A DNA stretch of 17,662 nucleotides from Firmicutes bacterium CAG:145 (GCA_000435715.1 FR882598.1:60123-77784); one strand, 5' to 3'. Counted from the first letter of the stretch, positions 6,038-14,454 are shown. Notes: generated by a model from the letters alone, not told the origin. Made by a program: numbers and translations.

Positions 6038-6157
6038 CCGTCTGCCTTGCTTGTGCCGGCAGACTGCGTCCTCGCCCGGCGAAGCCGGCCTCGGACCACT
6101 CGCTGCTCAAAGCCTCACAGGGGCTTTTCGCTTACGCTCGTGCCCTCACGGGTTCGA
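6038..6157. mobile_element. 120-bp structured insert within the duplicated tRNA T-loop
   Basis: The segment is bounded by an 8-bp direct repeat GGGTTCGA (6030-6037 and 6150-6157). It interrupts the tRNA-like copy at the palindromic T-loop TTCGAA. It is GC-rich and full of hairpins: GTCTGCC/GGCAGAC, CCGGC-gaa-GCCGG, and AAAGCC/GGCTTT. It has no coding potential. It looks like a small non-autonomous palindromic repeat element with a target duplication, although the 8 bp could also be a recombination core. Confidence 0.45.
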
Positions 6158-6167
6158 ACCCTCGCAT

Positions 6168-6208
6168 ACACAAAAAAACAAAACAAGACGGAAAGATCCG
6201 TCTCGTTT
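6168..6208 (-). terminator. tRNA-Lys terminator
   Basis: AGACGGA (6186-6192) and TCCGTCT (6197-6203) form a 7-bp stem with a 4-nt loop, extended by AAAC/GTTT. On the minus strand TGTTTTGTTTTTTTG follows. It lies 5-10 nt beyond the tRNA 3' end. Confidence 0.75.
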
Positions 6209-6212
6209 TCTT

Positions 6213-6288
6213 TGGTGCATCTTCAGGGGTTCGAACCCTGGACACCCTGATTAAGAGTCAGGTGCTCTGCCAGCTGAGCTAAAGATGC
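6213..6288 (-). tRNA. tRNA-Lys (anticodon CTT)
   Basis: A full cloverleaf reads on the minus strand: acceptor GCATCTT/AAGATGC, D arm GCTC...GAGC, anticodon stem CCTGA/TCAGG around loop CTCTTAA (anticodon CTT, reading AAG), T arm CAGGG/CCCTG with TTCGAAC, discriminator A and an encoded CCA. It is a single-gene unit with its own promoter and terminator. Its 3' end is duplicated at 6016, marking it as an integration target. Confidence 0.96.
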
Positions 6289-6321
6289 AAATTATAAATG
6301 CGTCGAATTGGCACAGAAGTT

Positions 6322-6350
6322 ATATTAGCATTTTCCAGCATTATTGTCAA
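6322..6350 (-). promoter_or_regulatory. Strong promoter of tRNA-Lys
   Basis: On the minus strand a consensus TTGACA (6350-6345) and TAATAT (6327-6322) are separated by 17 nt, about 35 nt upstream of the tRNA. The -35 overlaps that of the opposite promoter. Confidence 0.8.
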
Positions 6351-6371
6351 CAAAAATTTTGATTTTATACT
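6344..6371 (+). promoter_or_regulatory. Promoter of the 33-aa peptide gene
   Basis: TTGTCA (6344-6349) and TATACT (6366-6371) are 16 nt apart. The -35 shares five bases with the tRNA promoter on the other strand. The predicted leader to the ATG is about 80 nt. Confidence 0.55.
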
Positions 6372-6456
6372 AAAATTATGAAAAAATTAACCTCAAATTA
6401 CCTATCATAGATTTAATGCCGGTGAACAAAATAAGACATAAAGGAGGGGTTAAAAA

Positions 6457-6558
6457 ATGAAAGCGAAGAACGAAAACAGAAACGAAAAGAACTGTAAGAA
6501 TCAGAAGAATCAGAAAAACGAGAAGAATCAGAGAAATTCAAACGAAAGTACGAGATAA
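6457..6558 (+). CDS. 33-aa Lys/Asn/Gln/Glu-rich peptide
   Basis: An excellent ribosome site (AAAGGAGG, 9 nt before ATG), an upstream promoter and a downstream terminator enclose this frame, so a translated micro-gene is likely. The product (MKAKNENRNEKNCKNQKNQK, then NEKNQRNSNESTR) is low-complexity, has Lys or Arg at every second to fourth position, one Cys (C13), and no hydrophobic core. It should be disordered and soluble. Short Lys/Asn/Gln-rich proteins of this kind occur in clostridia, some around spores, but I cannot assign a family. The function is unknown. Confidence 0.65.
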   Translation: MKAKNENRNEKNCKNQKNQKNEKNQRNSNESTR

Positions 6559-6585
6559 AAGAGTAAAGACAATGAAAAAAGAAGG

Positions 6586-6617
6586 GAGAGCAGCCTCAAA
6601 ACTGCTCTTTTTTCTTT
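6586..6617 (+). terminator. Rho-independent terminator after the 33-aa gene
   Basis: AGAGCAG (6587-6593) and CTGCTCT (6602-6608) pair around an 8-nt loop and run into TTTTTTCTTT. The T tail overlaps the -35 region of the next promoter. Confidence 0.85.
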
Positions 6618-6644
6618 GCAATCCGGCTGCGTTTGTTATATAAT
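6616..6644 (+). promoter_or_regulatory. Promoter of the membrane operon
   Basis: TTGCAA (6616-6621) and a perfect TATAAT (6639-6644) are separated by 17 nt and lie 32 nt before the ATG at 6676. Confidence 0.65.
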
Positions 6645-6675
6645 AATAAGAACTATATGTACAGGAGAAAAGATT

Positions 6676-7530
6676 ATGGGCGAAAGCATCGGCCGCATGA
6701 TGGATACGATAACGGAGTTTATCCGTCAACATCTTAATATTTTAATGATTGCGGGAGCCGCGGCTGCTTTACTCATAATCATAATCGCCGTAATAATATC
6801 GGCTCGAAAGAAAGACGATCAGGAAGATCTGGACTTTGACGAAAAGACTTTTTTAGAGGAGAAAGATAAAGAACGGAACACTGACCATGCCGCAGAACCC
6901 GTAGAGGACAAGCCTTTATCCGCGGAGATTAAAACAGAACCGGCGAGTATAAAGAATAGCGATAAAAGGGAGGCCGAGTCTCCGATTTATATAAAGAAAG
7001 CCAGTTCAAAAGAAAGCATAGAAGCTTTGCTGGGAGAGATCGCAGGACTTTCGGCCCAGTCGCTGGAAGAAGTTGAGATAAAGATACAAGGCGCAGAAGT
7101 AAAGATCAAATACTCGCCGAAGAAGACAGAGACTTGCGAAATATATATGAAAGCTTCTGAAGACGGCGCTTTGGAAGGCTCAGATGAAAAAGAGACGGTG
7201 GGCCGGGATAAGTCGTTTCGAAGGAGCGACACCAGATACGATATAAGCATAGAAGAGATTACCCGGGAAATCGAAAAAGCCAAGGCTGAAGCTGAAGCAC
7301 ACAGCGATGAGGCAGAAATCTGCGCCGGGATGACAGGCGAGATAGGGATCCAAATCACAGAGCAGAATGATCCGGCCGGCAACGCCGGCGTAAGTTCCGC
7401 AGTTTGGTATCATGAACCAAAGGCGGAAAAGAATTCTGTCATAAAGAAATTCGGGCCTGATAATATGGATACGACTCGCTCCGGAAGAGTCTTTACCGAA
7501 GAAGAACTTAAAGAGAAGATAAAAGACTGA
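6676..7530 (+). CDS. Single-pass membrane protein with long acidic cytoplasmic tail
   Basis: This 284-aa protein has a short N terminus, one membrane span at about residues 20-42 (NILMIAGAAAALLIIIIAVI), then ARKK, which predicts a cytoplasmic C terminus. The remaining roughly 240 residues are highly charged and mostly disordered-looking. A possible small folded part lies at about 110-160, with alternating EVEIKIQGAEVKIKY strands. I recognise no family. The ATG at 6676 is chosen because AGGAG lies 8 nt upstream; the longer frame from 6616 has no ribosome site. It is the first gene of an apparent operon with the zinc-ribbon and UPF0182 genes, suggesting a shared envelope role. Confidence 0.75.
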   Translation: MGESIGRMMDTITEFIRQHLNILMIAGAAAALLIIIIAVIISARKKDDQEDLDFDEKTFLEEKDKERNTDHAAEPVEDKPLSAEIKTEPASIKNSDKREAESPIYIKKASSKESIEALLGEIAGLSAQSLEEVEIKIQGAEVKIKYSPKKTETCEIYMKASEDGALEGSDEKETVGRDKSFRRSDTRYDISIEEITREIEKAKAEAEAHSDEAEICAGMTGEIGIQITEQNDPAGNAGVSSAVWYHEPKAEKNSVIKKFGPDNMDTTRSGRVFTEEELKEKIKD

Positions 7531-7577
7531 TAACTGATATAAGAATGACAGGCATACAAGCAAGACGGAGGGAAATA

Positions 7578-9551
7578 ATGTTTTGTACCAAATGCGGAAA
7601 CCCATTACATGACGGAGACAAATTTTGCGCTCATTGCGGCGCTAAAGTCAGAGAGGATATTGCACGCGAAGCATCGAATTCTCAAAAATACGAAGAGGTA
7701 GTTTTCAATCCCCCTTTCAGACAGGAAGCAGAGAGGAGGACTAAACAGCTTATAGAAGAGGGTCCCTACAGCAAGGAACCAAAGAAGGAAATTGTTCACT
7801 TTGATTGGAATTTAGACGGATTTCCTGACAGAGACAGCAAGAAGGACGATGATTTCGAGTTGAACTGGGAAGCTGTGATCGAGAGGAGGCGTGAGCCTAA
7901 ACCGGTAACTGTAGAAAAGATTCTCCCCGAAGACAGGGAAGAAAGTGATGCTGAAGAGAAAACGGCGGAGATTTCCGGCCAGATTAATACCGGAGAAATA
8001 CCTTCAGACCATAAAAAAGAAGATTTATATAAAGACGAGATAAAAAAAGAGGAACCTCTTTCCATCGTGGATCTTGAGAGAGAGCTGTTCGGCCAAGACG
8101 CCATGGATGAGATGAAAGCGGATGAAAAAGGCGCTACTATACAGTACAGCCGCACCAGCCTTCCTAAAGAGAAAGATCAGTTTTTCACGTATAACGCTAA
8201 GAAAGATGCTTTTCAAGAGCTTCTGGACAGAGAAAAATCCCGCATAGAGGAGATGGAAAGCCAGAGAAAGACAGAGTGGGAAGAAATAACACCTGAAGAT
8301 TCCATAAGCAGAGAGGTAAAAGAGCCCCCTAAATTTGAAGAGGTCTTTATAGAACCGGAGACTCCTCTGGTGGCGCCGCTAAAAGAGGTGGCGGTGGTAG
8401 TACCTCCGCTGACTGCAGCTGTAATGGCTGATGAAGAACCGGAGGTGAAAGACGGAGCAGGCGATGCTGAGGACAGCCTGACACAACGATCAGAAAGAGA
8501 AGAAAGTTTATCCGGAGAGGAAAAGGCGGCGGCAGTAGGCGCTGCGGTATCTATGGCTGCGTCAATAGCCGCATCAGAGACGGCAGACGCTTTAAGCGCG
8601 TCTGAGATTGAGGAGACCGAAGATAAAGAAGAGGATGTCAACTCCAACGGAGAGGACTTCACCGGAGATGCGGATGCTGCGGATCTCGGTGAGGATGACG
8701 AAAAGACAGAAGAAGATGCACCCTCGGAAGAGGAGGAGCAGCCTCCCTTTCGTGAAGAGAAAGAAAAGACAAAGCTCAGATATTCAGATGTCTTCCCTCT
8801 TGACTCCTTTGACAGTGACGATAGCAGCAGCGGCGATGACGGCGGCAGTGATGTACTTCCTTCCAAAAAAGAAGTGACGCCTGCAGACGATTATGATGAT
8901 GACGACGATGAAGAATATAAAGGCAACAAAGTGGTCAAAGCCCTGATCGTGATACTGGCAGTCATCGTAGCCATAGAGCTGGTGATAATAGGAGCAAAGG
9001 CCATAGCACCAGACAGCGGTTTTTCCAAGGCTGTTGACCAGTTCATGTCAAAAGTGACGTCTGTTTTTACAGGAGACGATGAGGAGCAGCCTCAGACAGA
9101 AGAGACCAAAGAGGAAAACTCCTACATGTATCAGTATGTGAGCGAACTGGCAGAGACCGGAGATAAAATAGGAACGGTGACGTACCAGCCCGATCTCAAA
9201 TATGATCTGAACAAGACATATTCTTTTGAACAGATAGGGCAGACGCAGGCGTTTGACAACGGATCTGCATCTTCCGCTCAGGGGCAGGAAGATGCATACG
9301 GCAAGGCCATAGTAGAAGCCGTGATAGGATATTATAACGGATGGCAGGACAGAAACCAGGATGAAAATCTTGTAGGTATAAACAGCCTTGAAATAGGTGA
9401 AATCAGAAGTGGTACCGATGAGTATTATGTTTTAAACAAGATTACTTTTGCGGCAGCTGACGGAAGCACAGTCACATCTTATCAGACAGTGCGTCTTGCC
9501 GGCACCGACAATGGTATAATTGTGGATGAGGTTAAGGAGGAAACTGTATAA
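7578..9551 (+). CDS. Zinc-ribbon membrane protein with long acidic linker
   Basis: This 657-aa protein opens with a zinc ribbon (MFCTKCGNPLHDGDKFCAHC; C3, C6, C17, C20), followed by about 420 residues of acidic, low-complexity sequence with a DDYDDDDDEE cluster just before the membrane. One span follows at about residues 453-478 (VVKALIVILAVIVAIELVII). The last roughly 180 residues lie outside and include a folded-looking part (about 525-657) with an alpha helix (YGKAIVEAVIGYYNGWQDRN) and beta strands (YYVLNKITFAAADG). Zinc-ribbon plus transmembrane plus extracytoplasmic domain is a common clostridial layout, usually of unknown function. The start has GGAGG 6 nt before it. The stop overlaps the next ATG (TAATG), so it is translationally coupled to the UPF0182 gene. 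Confidence 0.85.
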   Translation: MFCTKCGNPLHDGDKFCAHCGAKVREDIAREASNSQKYEEVVFNPPFRQEAERRTKQLIEEGPYSKEPKKEIVHFDWNLDGFPDRDSKKDDDFELNWEAVIERRREPKPVTVEKILPEDREESDAEEKTAEISGQINTGEIPSDHKKEDLYKDEIKKEEPLSIVDLERELFGQDAMDEMKADEKGATIQYSRTSLPKEKDQFFTYNAKKDAFQELLDREKSRIEEMESQRKTEWEEITPEDSISREVKEPPKFEEVFIEPETPLVAPLKEVAVVVPPLTAAVMADEEPEVKDGAGDAEDSLTQRSEREESLSGEEKAAAVGAAVSMAASIAASETADALSASEIEETEDKEEDVNSNGEDFTGDADAADLGEDDEKTEEDAPSEEEEQPPFREEKEKTKLRYSDVFPLDSFDSDDSSSGDDGGSDVLPSKKEVTPADDYDDDDDEEYKGNKVVKALIVILAVIVAIELVIIGAKAIAPDSGFSKAVDQFMSKVTSVFTGDDEEQPQTEETKEENSYMYQYVSELAETGDKIGTVTYQPDLKYDLNKTYSFEQIGQTQAFDNGSASSAQGQEDAYGKAIVEAVIGYYNGWQDRNQDENLVGINSLEIGEIRSGTDEYYVLNKITFAAADGSTVTSYQTVRLAGTDNGIIVDEVKEETV

Positions 9552-12460
9552 TGGGAAAAGGACAAAAAAGACTTAGCTTTATAATACTGGCTATAGTCTT
9601 GGTGGTCGTGCTGTTTGTAAGCCTTATAGGCTTTATAGCCGACTTTCTGTGGTTTAAAGAGATGGGCTACCTGTCTGTGTTCTTTAAGAAATTGGTGACG
9701 CAGCTTACCGTAGGCGTACCTACGTTTATCGTGGTCACAGGACTTGTTTATCTTTACTTAAGCAAGCTCAAAAAGGGTTACTTTTCGAAGATAGCATCTT
9801 CGGAAGAGACCGACATGAGAAAGCTGAGAAAGACGACGATCGCGCTTTCCGCCGTTTTCGGCATATTTGCCACGGTGATGACGATAATGCAGCTGTGGTT
9901 TGAGATATTGAAATTTGCCAACGGCACATCGTTCGACATATCGGATCCGCTGTTCAATATGGATATATCGTTTTATATATTTAAGCTCGATTTCCTGACG
10001 CAGCTCAACGAGATACTTATCGGTGTGATAATAGGATTTATAATCCTGACGGTCATATATTACATAATCCTGATGACGGTCAGAACTCCGGACGTATTCA
10101 AAGAAGAAGTGCCGCCTGACGCTCAGCCTGCAGATGGCGAAGAAAGATATTCTGGAAGTTCCAATCCGTTTGAAAACGGAAACAAGAAGACTAACAACGC
10201 CAACGATTTCTTCGGCAAATTCAGCGAGGCGTTTACGGGTAAGAAATATCAGGCCAGACCTGTAAAACCTAAGAAACAGTTCGACGACACCAATTTTAAA
10301 CAGCTGATGCATATAGCTTCAGGAAAGATATCCCTTCTGGGATTTATATTCTTCATAATGCTGGGCCTGAGTTTCTTCCTTCAGCAGTTTGATCTGCTTC
10401 ATACTCATACTGGAGCAGTTTACGGGGCCGGATTTACAGACGTTACCGTTACGCTCTGGAAACTCAGGATACTCTGCGTGCTGTCGGTGATAGCGGCTAT
10501 CATGTTCGTGCTGAACATGAAGAAAAAAGCATACAAGAAGATTCTGACAGTGCCTGTGATCATGATCGCAGTAGGCTTGCTGGGAACTGGAGCAGGCATG
10601 CTGATACAGAATTTCATAGTATCGCCTGACGAACTGAACAAAGAGAAAGAATATCTGGAGAGAAACATAGAGTTCACTCAGTACGCTTATCAGCTTGAGG
10701 ATGTGACGACTACATCCTTTGCCGCAGACAACACTCTGACCGGCAGCGACATAGCCGAGAATTCGGAAACTATAAGCAACATACGTATAAACGATTTCGA
10801 CCCTGCTCAGCAGTTCTACAATCAGACGCAGAGCATCCGTCAGTACTATACGTTTAATGACGTAGACAACGACAGATATATGATCGACGGAAAGTATACT
10901 CAGACTTATCTTGCCACCAGAGAGATAGACGAAAGCAAGATAAGCGATTCATGGCTCAACCGCCATCTGAAATATACTCACGGATACGGAATAACCCTTT
11001 CCAGAGTAGATAAAGTGGCGGCCAGCGGACAGCCTGACGTGCTCATCGGAAATATTCCGCCGGAGTCTTCAGTAGAAGAGATACAGATCACCAGACCGGA
11101 GATCTATTTCGGAGAACTCTCCAACGAATATGTCATCGTGGGAACTGACGAAGACGAGTTCGACTATCCGTCGGGAGAGAGCAACGAATATACTCGTTAT
11201 GAGGGCGACGCCGGCATCAACATGAACTTCTTCAACCGTCTCGTATTTGCGGTCAAGGAGGGAAGTGTAAAACTGCTGGTATCTTCCAACATCGACAGCG
11301 ATTCTAAGATAATAATACACAGAAATGTCATGGACAGAGTCAGGACTATAATGCCTTATCTGTCATATGAAGACGATCCTTATATGGTCACTGTAGACGG
11401 CAAACTGTACTGGATGGTAGACGCCTACACGGAGAGTTCCAACTACCCGTATTCTCAGCCTTTTGACGATGAGAGGGGTACCAACTATATAAGGAACTCC
11501 GTAAAGGTAGTGGTGGACGCATATAACGGAGACGTGGATTTCTATATAGTAGATGAGGAAGATCCTATAGCCGCTACTTATGCCAAGATATATCCTACCC
11601 TGTTCAAGAGCGGAGATCAGATGCCAGAGGGACTTAAGGCGCATATACGCTACCCTAACTCTCTCCTTCAGATCCAGGCTGATATCTATACCAGATATCA
11701 TATGGAGGACATAAGCGTCTTCTATCTAAACGAAGACCAGTGGGATATAGCTTATGAGATATACGGTACGGAACAGGTGCAGATGACCCCTACATATTAT
11801 ATCGCAAAACTTCCGGGAGAAGAAAGGGCAGAGTTCTTTAACTCCATACCGTTTACCCCTAAGAGCAAGAAAAATATGACGGCTCTGATGGTGGCCCGTA
11901 ACGACGGCGATCATTACGGCGAGCTGGTATTGTATCAGTTCCCTAAGAGTAAGACCATATACGGACCGGAGCAGGTAGAGGCTCAGATAGATCAGAATAC
12001 AGAGATTTCCAAGGAATTTTCTCTCTGGAATTCTTCAGGAACTACTTATAGAAGAGGAAATATGTTCATAATTCCTATAAATTCCTCTATCCTTTATGTA
12101 GAGCCGGTTTATCTGGAGGCGACTAATTCCAGTATACCTGAAGTCAAGAGGATAATCGTGGCCTATGATGATAAGATAGCTTACGAGGAAACTCTGGCCG
12201 AGTGCCTGGTATCCCTGTTCGGAGATGAAGCCGCGTCCGGAATAGACTCTTCGGGAGGCTCGGTAAACGAGCAGCAGTCTGCAAATGAAGAGACGGGACA
12301 GGGCACTTCCACTACTTCTGAACTGAGCCAGACGGAACTCATCCAGAAAGCGGCGTCCGCTTACGACAACGCGCAGTCTGCTCTGCAGCAGGGAGACTGG
12401 GCCGCTTACGGAGAGTACATGGAGGAGCTGGAGGACGCTCTAAGTCAGCTGGCAGCTTAA
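9551..12460 (+). CDS. UPF0182 family membrane protein
   Basis: This 969-aa protein has seven predicted spans (about 8-30, 50-71, 96-120, 154-176, 259-279, 303-322, 331-356) and a large C-terminal domain. Family signatures include DPLFNMDISFYIFKLDF (132-148), YGAGFTDV, ERNIEFTQYAY (370-380), SIRQYYTFNDVDNDRYMIDG and WLNRHLKYTHGYG. A hydrophilic Asn/Ser-rich insert separates spans four and five (about 185-255). A Ser/Gln-rich linker and a final helix with GDWAAYGEYMEELEDAL close the chain. UPF0182 proteins are widespread and of unknown function. GGAGG lies 10 nt before the ATG. The 1-nt overlap with the zinc-ribbon gene suggests the two products act together. Confidence 0.93.
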   Translation: MGKGQKRLSFIILAIVLVVVLFVSLIGFIADFLWFKEMGYLSVFFKKLVTQLTVGVPTFIVVTGLVYLYLSKLKKGYFSKIASSEETDMRKLRKTTIALSAVFGIFATVMTIMQLWFEILKFANGTSFDISDPLFNMDISFYIFKLDFLTQLNEILIGVIIGFIILTVIYYIILMTVRTPDVFKEEVPPDAQPADGEERYSGSSNPFENGNKKTNNANDFFGKFSEAFTGKKYQARPVKPKKQFDDTNFKQLMHIASGKISLLGFIFFIMLGLSFFLQQFDLLHTHTGAVYGAGFTDVTVTLWKLRILCVLSVIAAIMFVLNMKKKAYKKILTVPVIMIAVGLLGTGAGMLIQNFIVSPDELNKEKEYLERNIEFTQYAYQLEDVTTTSFAADNTLTGSDIAENSETISNIRINDFDPAQQFYNQTQSIRQYYTFNDVDNDRYMIDGKYTQTYLATREIDESKISDSWLNRHLKYTHGYGITLSRVDKVAASGQPDVLIGNIPPESSVEEIQITRPEIYFGELSNEYVIVGTDEDEFDYPSGESNEYTRYEGDAGINMNFFNRLVFAVKEGSVKLLVSSNIDSDSKIIIHRNVMDRVRTIMPYLSYEDDPYMVTVDGKLYWMVDAYTESSNYPYSQPFDDERGTNYIRNSVKVVVDAYNGDVDFYIVDEEDPIAATYAKIYPTLFKSGDQMPEGLKAHIRYPNSLLQIQADIYTRYHMEDISVFYLNEDQWDIAYEIYGTEQVQMTPTYYIAKLPGEERAEFFNSIPFTPKSKKNMTALMVARNDGDHYGELVLYQFPKSKTIYGPEQVEAQIDQNTEISKEFSLWNSSGTTYRRGNMFIIPINSSILYVEPVYLEATNSSIPEVKRIIVAYDDKIAYEETLAECLVSLFGDEAASGIDSSGGSVNEQQSANEETGQGTSTTSELSQTELIQKAASAYDNAQSALQQGDWAAYGEYMEELEDALSQLAA

Positions 12461-12471
12461 ACTCAACGATC

Positions 12472-12490
12472 CAAGGGCAGAGCGCCCTTG
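12472..12490. other. GC-rich hairpin between UPF0182 and glnA
   Basis: CAAGGGC and GCCCTTG form a 7-bp stem with a 5-nt loop. No T tract follows (CAGATAGAATAAAC), so it is a weak terminator at best. It may mark an mRNA processing or stability boundary. No promoter is obvious in the 77-nt gap. Confidence 0.4.
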
Positions 12491-12537
12491 CAGATAGAAT
12501 AAACGACAATAAATAAGACTTACTTTGGAGGTAAAAT

Positions 12538-14454
12538 ATGCTGGACTTTGATTTTGAACGAATGTTGTTCAAAATTCCTCCGGAAAAACACGATAAGGAA
12601 TCCCTTACGGGCATCCTTACCCAACATCCGGAGGTAGAATTCGTCTCGTTTGTGGGACTCGATATAGCGGGAAACGATACGGACGAGAGGATCCCCGTTA
12701 AATTGTTTTTAAACGATATGGACGATATGCTTGAACATGGAGTGCAGACGGATGGTTCCAGCGTGCATTTGCCCAAGATTGCCGTATTAAACAATGCCAA
12801 GGTGGATATGATCCCCGACAAGAGCGTCAACTGGTATGTAGATTATAACTTTGACAATGTTTCCGGGAAGCTTTCGCTTCCCGTGGGAACATTGAGGATA
12901 CCATCCTTTCTCATCCATAACGAGAGAGCGGAGGTGGGATCCAGATCTATTCTCAGAGGGTCTATAGATAAATTTAAGGAAGACCTGATGAAACTGCTGA
13001 GAGAACATCCTTATGTGTTCAAGTATATAAAGGGCGCAGACAGCCCCGATGAAATAGACGAGATCCTCATAACCAGCGCTACAGAGCTGGAATTCTGGGT
13101 GAGAACTCCAGAAGATAAGGCGGACAAAGAACAGCTGTCTACTTCTCAGGAACTCAAAGAACAGTACTGGAAGAGGACTTACGGGCCTGTAAGGACTGCC
13201 CTTGAAAAGTCTCTCGAGATACTTGACTACTACGGATTTGAAATGGAGATGGGCCATAAAGAAGTGGGTGGAGTAAAATCAAAGCTCACGCGTAGCGGCG
13301 CCCACGACCACATAATGGAACAGCTGGAGATAGACTGGAAATACTCCGGGGCCATGCAGGCCGCTGACAATGAGAAACAGATCAAATACGTAGTGAGAGA
13401 CGTTTTCAACCAGTTCGGACTTATGACTACCTTTATGGCCAAACCGGTAGAAGGCGTAGCCGGAAACGGTGAGCATACTCACCTTGGAGTATCTGCCAGG
13501 CTTAAAAACGGCAAGATGATAAACCTGTTTTCTTCAGAAAAGCCTAATGAGGATTTTCTCAGTCCGGTGGGCTTTGGAGGACTCATGGGATTGTTGAAGA
13601 ATTATGAGGCTATAAATCCTTTTGTCAGTCCTACCATAGACGCTCTGAACAGGCAAAAACCAGGCTATGAAGCGCCGGTGTGCGTAGTGACCTCCTTGGG
13701 ACACAGCGCCGCCGAACCTTCGAGAAACAGAACGATCCTGATAGGCCTGGTGAGGGACAGGAACAAGACTATGGCTACGAGATTTGAACTTCGGTCTCCA
13801 CATCCAAAGTCCAATACATATCTGGTACTGGCCTCAAGCTATATGGCCATGCTGGACGGCATAGATAAGGCGCTCAGAGAAGAGAAGACGCCTTCTGAAC
13901 TTGAAAGTTCCCTTTCAAAGAAGTACGGAGAAGAAGACTTCTACCTGGAGAAAGACAGAGAATACAGAAGTGAAAAAGATGTATTCGAGGATTACACCGA
14001 TGAAGAGAGAAATACGCTCTTCGGAGTGGCTCCGGAAACAGTGTGGGAAAATATACAGGGGTTCTATGATTATCCGGAGAAGACAGAGGCTATTTCAGGA
14101 GGGGGAGTTATCCCGCCCCTTGCCATAGAGTCTTTCGCTACCTATGCGATAGATCAGTGGAAGAAGGAACTTCACGACAGGATAATTCCCGAGTATATGA
14201 GAGATATAAGAGGCTACAGGATGATCCATGGAACCGACGCTACCGATTACGACATAGCTAATTGGGAAAGAATAAACGAGATGAGATACTCGATAGCCAA
14301 GGACAGTCTTTCATCCAAAGGTCTTTTGACGAGGGTCAAGGAGGCGCTGGATAACGGAGAATATCAGCTGGCGTCTGATTTGCAGATAGAACTGGCGCAA
14401 AAGATGAGCCTGCTTAGAAAGCTCTACATAAAATACAGGAAAAACTTGTTTTGA
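12538..14454 (+). CDS. glnA: Glutamine synthetase, long divergent form
   Basis: This 638-aa cytosolic enzyme carries the glutamine synthetase fold (glutamate + ammonia + ATP to glutamine). The N-terminal beta-grasp part includes DGSS (72-75). Catalytic-domain features are E183-L-E185 (metal ligands), E261 and E264 in HDHIMEQLEIDW, H313-T-H315 (GNGEHTHLGVS), Arg396/398 (EPSRNRTIL) and RFELRSPHPKSNTYL (415-429). The ELE, HxH and RFELR elements match GSI active-site positions, so activity is plausible. At 638 residues it is far longer than the usual 440-470; the extra roughly 170 residues are mostly a charged helical C-terminal extension. It could be a variant GS with altered regulation or, less likely, a ligase on another amine. 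TTGGAGG lies 7 nt before the ATG. Confidence 0.88.
   Translation: MLDFDFERMLFKIPPEKHDKESLTGILTQHPEVEFVSFVGLDIAGNDTDERIPVKLFLNDMDDMLEHGVQTDGSSVHLPKIAVLNNAKVDMIPDKSVNWYVDYNFDNVSGKLSLPVGTLRIPSFLIHNERAEVGSRSILRGSIDKFKEDLMKLLREHPYVFKYIKGADSPDEIDEILITSATELEFWVRTPEDKADKEQLSTSQELKEQYWKRTYGPVRTALEKSLEILDYYGFEMEMGHKEVGGVKSKLTRSGAHDHIMEQLEIDWKYSGAMQAADNEKQIKYVVRDVFNQFGLMTTFMAKPVEGVAGNGEHTHLGVSARLKNGKMINLFSSEKPNEDFLSPVGFGGLMGLLKNYEAINPFVSPTIDALNRQKPGYEAPVCVVTSLGHSAAEPSRNRTILIGLVRDRNKTMATRFELRSPHPKSNTYLVLASSYMAMLDGIDKALREEKTPSELESSLSKKYGEEDFYLEKDREYRSEKDVFEDYTDEERNTLFGVAPETVWENIQGFYDYPEKTEAISGGGVIPPLAIESFATYAIDQWKKELHDRIIPEYMRDIRGYRMIHGTDATDYDIANWERINEMRYSIAKDSLSSKGLLTRVKEALDNGEYQLASDLQIELAQKMSLLRKLYIKYRKNLF

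Noticed and set aside
6016..6234. CRISPR array from the repeated 22-mer
   Set aside because: Only two copies exist and one is part of a real tRNA; spacing and content fit an attachment-site duplication.
5984..6254. Plus-strand frames ending in LQGFEPWTP-like sequence
   Set aside because: This is the antisense translation of the tRNA-Lys T arm and its duplicate, a well-known spurious ORF type.
8213..8866. 217-codon Ser-rich minus-strand frame
   Set aside because: It is a mirror of the Glu/Asp-rich linker of the zinc-ribbon gene; acidic codons read backwards give serine-rich strings.
12461..12537. Terminator separating UPF0182 and glnA
   Set aside because: The hairpin lacks a T tract and I see no promoter after it, so I list it only as a hairpin.
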